This document shows, one piece after another, positions 57,917 to 64,000 of a stretch of DNA of 64,000 nt. A program made the translations under genes and the position numbers. Every line of letters starts with the position of its first letter. The first letter of the stretch is position 1. The stretch lies in NCBI GenBank assembly GCA_963810775.1, contig CAWEOT010000015.1, positions 496,001-560,000 of the forward strand. Direction: 5' to 3'. The DNA is from DATBVX01 sp963810775 (GTDB taxonomy: Bacteria > Pseudomonadota > Gammaproteobacteria > Steroidobacterales > Steroidobacteraceae). The notes under the pieces were generated by a model. That model did no database searches. It was given only the letters and a program-made list of their open reading frames with translations, and was not told the DNA's origin.

Positions 57917-59503
57917 ATGGCCACTCACGACCCGAACCGTGTGCTGATTTTCGACACCACGTTGCGCGATGGCGAGCAGTCGCCCGGGTGCAGCATGACT
58001 CTGCCGGAAAAACTGCGGGTCGCCCGCGCGCTCGCGGATCTCGGTGTGGATGTGATCGAGGCAGGCTTTCCTGCGGCCTCGCGCGGCGATTGGGAAGCAG
58101 TACAGTCCGTGGCTCGGGAAGTCACCGGACCGATCATTGCCGGACTCGCGCGCTGCAATCGTGACGACATCGAACGTTCCGCCAAGGCGCTGCGCGATGC
58201 GCCGCGTCGGCGGCTGCATGTCTTTCTGGCCACCAGCGCGATCCATCGCCAGCACAAGCTGAAGATGGCGAAGGACGAGATTGTCCGCACTGCCGTGGAA
58301 GGAGTGCGCATCGCACGCGATCTGTGTGAGGACGTGGAGTTCTCGCCCGAGGACGCGGCGCGCACGGAGCCCGAGTATCTTGCCGAAGTCGTAAATGCGG
58401 TGATCGAGGCTGGAGCGACGACTGTCAACATCCCCGATACGGTCGGTTACACCGTGCCGGATGAATTCGGACAGCTGTTCCGTTACTTGCGTGAGCACGT
58501 ACATGGTATCGACAAAGTGGTGCTCAGCGTTCACTGCCACAACGATCTCGGTATGGCCGTTGCCAACAGCCTGAGTGCCGTTCTGGCGGGCGCCCGCCAG
58601 ATTGAATGCACGGTCAATGGCATCGGCGAGCGTGCGGGGAATTGCTCGCTCGAGGAAGTCGTCATGGCGCTGAAGACGCGCGATGCATACTTCCGTATGA
58701 GTACCGGCATCGATACCACGCGGCTTTATCCGACCGCGCGCCTCGTATCGAGCATCACGGGCATGCCGATCCCGCGCAACAAGGCGGTGATTGGCGAAAA
58801 TGCCTTCGCGCACGAGTCCGGCATCCACCAACACGGCATGCTTCGCCATCATTCGACCTACGAGATCATGCGACCGGAGGACGTCGGCCTGACACGCACG
58901 CACCTGGTGCTCGGCAAGCACAGCGGCCGACACGCCTTACGGGAACGCGTCAAGCAACTCGGCTTTGAGCTCGACGAACTGGAATTCAATCAGCTGTTCG
59001 AGGAATTCAAGGCACTCGCCGATACCAAGAAGGAGCTGTTCGACGGTGACATCGAAGCTCTGGTGCTGCGCGCCGGCAGCGCGTCGAGTGGTCCCTGGGC
59101 GCTGGTGTCGTTCGCGACCCAGGCGCGCACTGGGGCAGAAGGGTCGGCGACGGTGTGTCTCGCGCACCAGGATGGGCGTTCGATTGAAAAGCAGGCCAAT
59201 GGGGATGGGCCGGTCGACGCGTGTTTCAAGGCGATGGAGCAGGCCGCCGGTGTGATTCTCAACCTGCGCAAGTACGAAGTACGCAGCGTATCGGAAGGTG
59301 AGGATGCGCAGGGCGAAGCGCTGGTTTACGTAGAGTACAATGGCCGCACGTACCGCGGCTCCAGCGTGAGCACCAACATCATCGAGTCGAGCGCACGCGC
59401 GTTCCTCGAGGTGATCAACCGTGTGGAGCTGAGCCGGCTGACCGGTGCGAAACCCCTGCAGGAGCGACGCAAAGGCGCGCGCACCGCGCAGGCCGCAGTG
59501 TGA
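57917..59503 (+). CDS. leuA: 2-isopropylmalate synthase
   Basis: A 528-residue enzyme committing 2-oxoisovalerate to leucine. The DRE-TIM barrel N-terminal half has FDTTLRDGEQSPG and the metal/catalytic VHCHNDLGMAVANSL; the linker has GENAFAHESGIHQHG. The C-terminal third is the leucine-binding LeuA allosteric domain (about 395-510, ending STNIIESSARAFLEVIN), so end-product inhibition is expected. A GGAG lies upstream of the ATG. Confidence 0.97.
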   Translation: MATHDPNRVLIFDTTLRDGEQSPGCSMTLPEKLRVARALADLGVDVIEAGFPAASRGDWEAVQSVAREVTGPIIAGLARCNRDDIERSAKALRDAPRRRLHVFLATSAIHRQHKLKMAKDEIVRTAVEGVRIARDLCEDVEFSPEDAARTEPEYLAEVVNAVIEAGATTVNIPDTVGYTVPDEFGQLFRYLREHVHGIDKVVLSVHCHNDLGMAVANSLSAVLAGARQIECTVNGIGERAGNCSLEEVVMALKTRDAYFRMSTGIDTTRLYPTARLVSSITGMPIPRNKAVIGENAFAHESGIHQHGMLRHHSTYEIMRPEDVGLTRTHLVLGKHSGRHALRERVKQLGFELDELEFNQLFEEFKALADTKKELFDGDIEALVLRAGSASSGPWALVSFATQARTGAEGSATVCLAHQDGRSIEKQANGDGPVDACFKAMEQAAGVILNLRKYEVRSVSEGEDAQGEALVYVEYNGRTYRGSSVSTNIIESSARAFLEVINRVELSRLTGAKPLQERRKGARTAQAAV

Positions 59504-59527
59504 CAACAAGGGATCGGCGAGACTCTC

Positions 59528-60487
59528 ATGCCCATCAAGCCCACGCAGTTCATCTGGTTCAACGGCAAGCTCGTGCCTTGGGAAAAGGCCACGGTGCACG
59601 TCATGGTTCATGCGTTGCATTACGGTTCATCCGTATTCGAGGGCATTCGTTCCTACGCAACGCCACAGGGCCCATGCATCTTCCGGCTCACGGATCATGC
59701 GCACCGCCTGTTCGATTCCGCGAAGATCTATTCCATAGAGATGCCCTACGACGTGCAGCAGATCATCGAAGCCTGCAAGACGGTGGTGTCGGCAAATGGG
59801 CTGACCAAAGGCGCGTACCTGCGCCCGATCGTGTTTCGCGGCTACGGCGAAATCGGTGTTACGCCCAAAGTCGACCCGCCAACCGAGGTCGCCGTTGCAG
59901 CAATTGAATGGGGCGCGTATCTCGGCGCGGAGGGCTTGCAGAACGGCGTCGACGTGTGCGTATCGTCCTGGCAGCGCGTGGCGCCCAACACCATTCCCGC
60001 ACTCGGCAAGGCCGGCGGCAACTACCTGTCGAGCCAGCTCATCGGCCAGGAGGCGCGCCGCCTCGGGTTTGCCGAAGGCATCGGCCTCACGCCAGGTGGC
60101 CTGGTGAGCGAAGGCGCCGGTGAGAACCTGTTTCTCGTCAAAGACGGTGTCATCTACACTCCCGGTCTCGCCTGCTCGATCCTCGGCGGCATCACTCGCG
60201 ATTCGGTGGCACGCCTCGCCCGCGACCGCAACTTCGAAGTTCGCGAGACATCGATCCCGCGCGAGATGCTCTATCTCGCTGACGAGCTGTTCTTCACCGG
60301 CACGGCCGTCGAGATCACGCCGATTCGCTCGGTCGACGGCATCCAGATCGGTGCCGGCAAGCGCGGACCCATCACGCAGAGCTTGCAGAGTGCATTCTTC
60401 GGGCTGTTCGAGGGGCGCACGCCCGACAAGTGGGGATGGCTCGAACCGGTTGACGCCAAGGGAGTGAAGGCGGCAGCCGCGGGCTGA
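59528..60487 (+). CDS. ilvE: Branched-chain amino acid aminotransferase
   Basis: A 319-residue fold-type IV PLP aminotransferase for the last step of Leu/Ile/Val synthesis. The segments FIWFNGKLVPWEKATVHVM, HYGSSVFEGIRSY, the PLP lysine in GKAGGNYLSS, EGAGENLFLVKDGVIYTP and GITRDSVARLARD match E. coli IlvE closely, including the GWLEPV ending. It sits 24 bases after leuA. Confidence 0.96.
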   Translation: MPIKPTQFIWFNGKLVPWEKATVHVMVHALHYGSSVFEGIRSYATPQGPCIFRLTDHAHRLFDSAKIYSIEMPYDVQQIIEACKTVVSANGLTKGAYLRPIVFRGYGEIGVTPKVDPPTEVAVAAIEWGAYLGAEGLQNGVDVCVSSWQRVAPNTIPALGKAGGNYLSSQLIGQEARRLGFAEGIGLTPGGLVSEGAGENLFLVKDGVIYTPGLACSILGGITRDSVARLARDRNFEVRETSIPREMLYLADELFFTGTAVEITPIRSVDGIQIGAGKRGPITQSLQSAFFGLFEGRTPDKWGWLEPVDAKGVKAAAAG

Positions 60488-60497
60488 ACGCAGGTCG

Positions 60498-61901
60498 ATG
60501 CAGCCCCGTACCCTCTTTGAAAAGATCTGGGATCAGCACCTGGTCAGCGCCGAGACTGCCGACACCCCGGCGGTCCTGTACGTTGACCTGCACCTGATTC
60601 ACGAGGTCACCTCGCCGCAAGCATTCAGTGTGCTGCGCCAGCGCGGCCTCAAGGTGAGACGGCCCGAGCGCACGCTGGGCACGCTCGACCACTCCACTCC
60701 CACCCGCACCGAGCAGATTTTTGGCAACGCGCCGATCACGATCGAATCGGCAGCGAAACAGATTCGCGTTCTCGAGCAGAACGCCGCGGAATTTGGCGTC
60801 GAACTCTTCGGTCTGCGCAGCGATCGGCGTGGCATCGTGCATGTGATCGGGCCGGAGCTCGGCGCGACGCAACCAGGGAGCACCATCGTCTGTGGCGACA
60901 GCCACACGAGCACGCATGGCGCATTCGGTGCCCTCGCGTTCGGTATTGGCACGACCGAGGTCGGTCATGTGCTGGCGACGCAGTGCCTGCTGCAGCGTCG
61001 TCCACGCACCTTTGCCGTTGAAGTGTCCGGGCGCTTGCACCCTGCCGTGACCGCGAAGGACCTGATTCTCGCCATCATTGGCAAGATCGGCGTGGCGGGT
61101 GGCACCGGGCATGTCTTAGAGTTCCGCGGTGAGACCATCCGCGCGCTGTCGATGGACGAACGCATGACGGTCTGCAACATGTCCATTGAAGCGGGCGCCC
61201 GCGCCGGCATGGTCGCGCCGGACGAAGTTACGTTCTCCTATCTGAAGGACAGGCCGCGTGCACCGCAAGGCGCTGACTGGGGTCGGGCCCTCGAGCGCTG
61301 GCAGCAATTGCCTTCGGATGCCGGCGCCGCGTTCGATCGAACGGTCGCGATCGAAGCTGCATCGCTCGAGCCGATGATCACCTACGGTACGAATCCGGGC
61401 ATGGTCATTCCGATTTCGAGCCACATACCCACGATCGAGGGCGATGCGGTCTTCGCTCACGCACTGAGCTATATGGGCTTTTCTCCGGGCGATGCGATCC
61501 GCGACAAGCCCGTCAATGTCGTCTTTGTCGGCAGCTGCACCAATTCGCGGCTCTCCGACTTGCGGCAAGCTGCGCAGGTCCTGAAAGGCCGTCGCGTTGC
61601 TCGCGGTGTTCGCATGCTGGTGGTCCCAGGCTCGCAGCAAGTGAAGCGCGATGCGGAGTCGGAGGGACTCGACCGCGTATTTCTCGATGCCGGCGCGGAA
61701 TGGCGTGAATCCGGCTGCTCCATGTGTATCGGAATGAACGGCGACACGGTCGCGGCTGGCGAATACAGCGTAAGTACCAGCAATCGCAACTTCGAAGGCC
61801 GACAGGGCAAGGGGTCGCGCACGCTGCTGGCGAGTCCGGCTACCGCTGCGGCGACAGCCGTGCGCGGACGCGTCACCGATCCGCGGGAAATGCTTCCATG
61901 A
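60498..61901 (+). CDS. leuC: 3-isopropylmalate dehydratase large subunit
   Basis: A 467-residue aconitase-fold subunit. [4Fe-4S] cysteines are visible in GSCTNSRLSDL and GCSMCIGMN; the substrate region GDSHTSTHGAFGALAFGIGTTEVGHVLATQ is diagnostic of LeuC. With LeuD it isomerises 2-isopropylmalate to 3-isopropylmalate. It begins 10 bases after ilvE and its stop overlaps the leuD ATG by four bases. Confidence 0.97.
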   Translation: MQPRTLFEKIWDQHLVSAETADTPAVLYVDLHLIHEVTSPQAFSVLRQRGLKVRRPERTLGTLDHSTPTRTEQIFGNAPITIESAAKQIRVLEQNAAEFGVELFGLRSDRRGIVHVIGPELGATQPGSTIVCGDSHTSTHGAFGALAFGIGTTEVGHVLATQCLLQRRPRTFAVEVSGRLHPAVTAKDLILAIIGKIGVAGGTGHVLEFRGETIRALSMDERMTVCNMSIEAGARAGMVAPDEVTFSYLKDRPRAPQGADWGRALERWQQLPSDAGAAFDRTVAIEAASLEPMITYGTNPGMVIPISSHIPTIEGDAVFAHALSYMGFSPGDAIRDKPVNVVFVGSCTNSRLSDLRQAAQVLKGRRVARGVRMLVVPGSQQVKRDAESEGLDRVFLDAGAEWRESGCSMCIGMNGDTVAAGEYSVSTSNRNFEGRQGKGSRTLLASPATAAATAVRGRVTDPREMLP

Positions 61902-62488
61902 GCGCTCCTCAACGCATTCCGATCCACAAGATCCGGTCGAGAACGCTGGTGCTGCCGAACACCAACATCGACACCGACCAGATCATTCCAGCGCGCTTCC
62001 TGACCACGGTCAGCCGGGAGAGTCTCGCCGAGAAGTTGTTCACCGACTGGCGCTATCAGCCCGACGGCACACCGCGATCCGATTTCATCCTCAATCAACC
62101 GCAGTCCAGGGGATGCCAGGTGCTGGTTGCCGGACGCAACTTCGGCTGCGGCTCCTCGCGCGAGCATGCACCGTGGGCGTTGCTCGACTTTGGTATTCGC
62201 GCAGTGATCAGCACCGAGATCGCGGATATTTTTCGCAGCAATGCGCTGAAGAACGGTTTGCTGCCGATCATCGTCGATGAGCCCACCAGCCGCTGGCTCA
62301 TCGAACACCCCGGTGTCGAAGTCACCATCGACCTCGAGAGCACGTCACTGACTCTGCCCGACGGCAGGTCGGTCAAGTTTCCCCTCGAGGGCTTTGCGCG
62401 CTACTGCCTGCTCAACGGCATCGATGAGATGGAGTTCCTGCTCGCCCAGCAGGAGCGCATCCTGGGCTACGAGCGCGCGCACGCGTGA
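61898..62488 (+). CDS. leuD: 3-isopropylmalate dehydratase small subunit
   Basis: A 196-residue swivel-domain subunit with NTNIDTDQIIPARFL and the GRNFGCGSSREHAPWAL substrate loop. The ATG at 61898 overlaps the leuC stop (ATGA); a longer in-frame start lies inside leuC and lacks family support. Its stop overlaps the leuB GTG (GTGA), so leuCDB are translationally coupled. Confidence 0.97.
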   Translation: MSAPQRIPIHKIRSRTLVLPNTNIDTDQIIPARFLTTVSRESLAEKLFTDWRYQPDGTPRSDFILNQPQSRGCQVLVAGRNFGCGSSREHAPWALLDFGIRAVISTEIADIFRSNALKNGLLPIIVDEPTSRWLIEHPGVEVTIDLESTSLTLPDGRSVKFPLEGFARYCLLNGIDEMEFLLAQQERILGYERAHA

Positions 62489-63546
62489 AGGCGTTGATCG
62501 CGGTTCTGCCGGGCGATGGCGTCGGACCCGAAGTTACCGCCGAGGCCGTGCGCTGCCTGCACGCCATCGCGCGTCGCTTCGATCATCAGTTCGAGTTGCA
62601 GGAAGCCACGTTCGGCGGCGCCGCGATCGATGCAACGGGCAATCCCCTGCCTCCGGCCACCCTGGACTTATCCCGGCGTGCGGATGCTGTCCTGCTGGGA
62701 GCAATCGGTGGACCCAAGTGGTCGGACCCAAATGCCGCGGCACGACCGGAGCAGGGACTCCTGGGGCTGCGGCGTGAACTGGGTCTTTACGCCAATCTGC
62801 GCCCCGTAGTTCCGCACCCCGCTTTGCTCGAAGCCTCGCCGCTCAAGGCCGAGGTGGTGCGCGATGTCGACATCATGGTCGTGCGCGAGCTCACCGGTGG
62901 CATCTACTTCGGAAAGAAAACGCGCACGGCAACCACCGCAACGGATCTTTGTGAGTACACACAGGCGGAAGTCGAGCGCATCGTGCGCGTAGCCGCGCGG
63001 CTCGCAATGGCACGCCGGCGCCGGGTCGTCTCGGTCGACAAGGCGAACGTCCTGGAAACTTCGCGCCTGTGGCGTTCGGTCACCGAACAGCTGCTGCGCG
63101 CCGAGTTCCCGCAGGTCAGCTTCGAACACATGCTGGTCGACGCCGCCGCCATGCACCTGCTACGCCGACCGCGTGATTTCGACGTCATCGTTACTGAGAA
63201 CATGTTCGGCGACATCCTGACGGATGAAGCCTCGATGCTGGCGGGATCCATGGGACTGCTGCCGTCCGCGTCGCTCGGCGAGGGTCGGCGTGGCCTGTAC
63301 GAGCCGATCCACGGGTCCGCACCTGATATCGCCGGACAGGGAATCGCCAATCCGCTCGCCGCGATCCTGAGCGCAGCGTTGCTCCTGCGTCATTCCCTCG
63401 GGCTCGAAGATGAGGCGCGAGCTCTCGAAGGCGCCGTCAACCGCGCGATCGACACCGGGATTCGCACCCGTGACATCGCCCTGCGTGACGAGAAGTCGTT
63501 GAGCACTCGTGCCGCGGCCGATGCGGTCCTGGCGGCACTCGGCTGA
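62485..63546 (+). CDS. leuB: 3-isopropylmalate dehydrogenase
   Basis: A 353-residue beta-decarboxylating dehydrogenase with AVLPGDGVGPEVTAEAVRCL at the start, RELTGGIYFGKKTR, the DKANVLETSRLW segment, and the NAD site GLYEPIHGSAPDIAGQGIANPLA. It starts at a GTG overlapping the leuD stop. Its end is convergent with the metB-like gene, only one base apart, so transcripts may interfere. Confidence 0.97.
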   Translation: MKALIAVLPGDGVGPEVTAEAVRCLHAIARRFDHQFELQEATFGGAAIDATGNPLPPATLDLSRRADAVLLGAIGGPKWSDPNAAARPEQGLLGLRRELGLYANLRPVVPHPALLEASPLKAEVVRDVDIMVVRELTGGIYFGKKTRTATTATDLCEYTQAEVERIVRVAARLAMARRRRVVSVDKANVLETSRLWRSVTEQLLRAEFPQVSFEHMLVDAAAMHLLRRPRDFDVIVTENMFGDILTDEASMLAGSMGLLPSASLGEGRRGLYEPIHGSAPDIAGQGIANPLAAILSAALLLRHSLGLEDEARALEGAVNRAIDTGIRTRDIALRDEKSLSTRAAADAVLAALG

Positions 63547-63547
63547 A

Positions 63548-64000
63548 TCAACAAGCGGTGCGCGCCAGGCGCGCCGATCCTTCCCGTGCGGTGAGCTCGG
63601 CGACACGCTCAAGGGCGCGCGTGACGTCCTGCTGCAGGTCCTGCAACGCTTCGATGCCCACCGACACTCGCAGCAGCGCATCCGAAATGCCCGCGGTACA
63701 GCGCGCGGCCGCATCCATCGCCGCATGTGTCATCGAAGCTGGATGCGCGATCAGGCTTTCCACCCCGCCCAGGGATTCAGCGAGCGAAAAGCATTCGAGT
63801 CCGGTCACGAAGGCTTCTACGGCAGTAATGCCACCCTTCAACTCGAAGCTGATCATGGCGCCATATCCCGATTGCTGGGCAGTTGCCACGCTGTGGCCGG
63901 GATGAGTGACGATGCCGGGGTAATAAACGCGCGCCACGACGGGGCTCGCGAGCAGCAGATCGACGAGTGCACGCGCGTTCTGCTGGTGGATCGCCAGCCG
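63548..64000 (-). CDS. Cystathionine gamma-synthase/lyase-family PLP enzyme (C-terminal part)
   Basis: The C-terminal 150 residues of a Cys/Met-metabolism PLP enzyme that continues past the right edge; the PLP-lysine region is outside. The visible SLGGVESLIAHPASMTHAAM is the family substrate-binding signature, and RVYYPGIVTHPGHSVATAQQSGYGAMISFEL precedes it. Cystathionine gamma-synthase, cystathionine lyase or O-succinylhomoserine sulfhydrylase cannot be told apart from this part. It is convergent with leuB. Confidence 0.9.
   Translation of the reverse strand, partial: RLAIHQQNARALVDLLLASPVVARVYYPGIVTHPGHSVATAQQSGYGAMISFELKGGITAVEAFVTGLECFSLAESLGGVESLIAHPASMTHAAMDAAARCTAGISDALLRVSVGIEALQDLQQDVTRALERVAELTAREGSARLARTAC

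Noticed and set aside
57473..58933. 486-codon open frame on the minus strand, antisense to leuA
   Set aside because: It lies wholly opposite leuA and the dehydratase, has no family resemblance and shows the Arg/His-rich composition typical of antisense frames in high-GC DNA.
1..64000. CRISPR arrays, IS elements, prophage, tRNA or rRNA genes
   Set aside because: No regularly spaced repeats, transposase or integrase motifs, or cloverleaf-like segments were noticed on reading; gene content is core chromosomal throughout. A tRNAscan or ISfinder run would settle this.

Overview
This 64 kb window is chromosomal DNA of a high-GC (roughly 60-65 %, by eye) Gram-negative bacterium. Inner- and outer-membrane systems (TonB/ExbB/ExbD, a beta-barrel, HlyD-ABC efflux), a gammaproteobacterial purB-nudJ-mnmA neighbourhood, a fused aspartokinase-homoserine dehydrogenase, and a tonB-exbB-exbD-exbD order like that of Xanthomonas point to a gammaproteobacterium near the Xanthomonadales/Nevskiales/Steroidobacterales. 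That placement is inference from gene content. Genes are dense, often joined by 1-4 base stop/start overlaps. No insertion sequence, prophage, CRISPR array, rRNA or tRNA gene was seen.

Layout. 0-2.5 kb: a PhoPQ-like two-component system behind a PepSY protein, then a glycine-zipper protein. 2.5-5.4 kb (minus): fumC-nudL-mazG, translationally coupled. 5.5-13 kb (plus): purB, a GNAT acetyltransferase frame with no canonical start codon, a DUF7931-like protein, nudJ, mnmA, acnA and a HAD phosphatase. 13.1-19.3 kb (minus): kynA-aroG-EamA, then fadH-ygjP-cupin. 19.4-21.3 kb: an ABC exporter. 21.4-24 kb: lemA and an M48 peptidase. 24-29.3 kb: a c-di-GMP phosphodiesterase, a cupredoxin and beta-barrel pair, and a TPR-like protein. 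29.4-31.7 kb: tatD and an M20 peptidase. 31.6-34.5 kb: a CpxAR-like system divergent from a Spy/CpxP-like protein. 34.5-39.8 kb (minus): thrA-thrB-thrC-NERD. 39.9-40.8 kb: an RRM protein and an Imm26-like protein. 40.8-44.5 kb (minus): tetR-hlyD-ABC-ABC efflux operon. 44.6-45.7 kb: xdhC. 45.8-50.8 kb (minus): tonB-exbB-exbD-exbD-TPR-TPR. 51.3-55.3 kb (minus): an M17 aminopeptidase, an EamA transporter and ilvD. 55.5-63.5 kb (plus): a leader peptide and attenuator, then ilvC-ilvA/tdcB-leuA-ilvE-leuC-leuD-leuB. The window ends inside a convergent metB-like gene.

Together the genes are mostly core metabolism (threonine, branched-chain and aromatic amino acids, TCA cycle, nucleotide sanitation, tRNA thiolation) with envelope sensing, efflux and TonB energy transduction. 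The most informative non-routine signals are the ilv-leu attenuator, which has an exact 9-base antiterminator match; the GNAT frame continuing in phase after the purB amber stop without ATG/GTG/TTG; the tandem TPR proteins attached to the two-ExbD TonB operon; and the cupredoxin/beta-barrel pair beside an EAL protein. I saw no clearly novel defence or mobile system.
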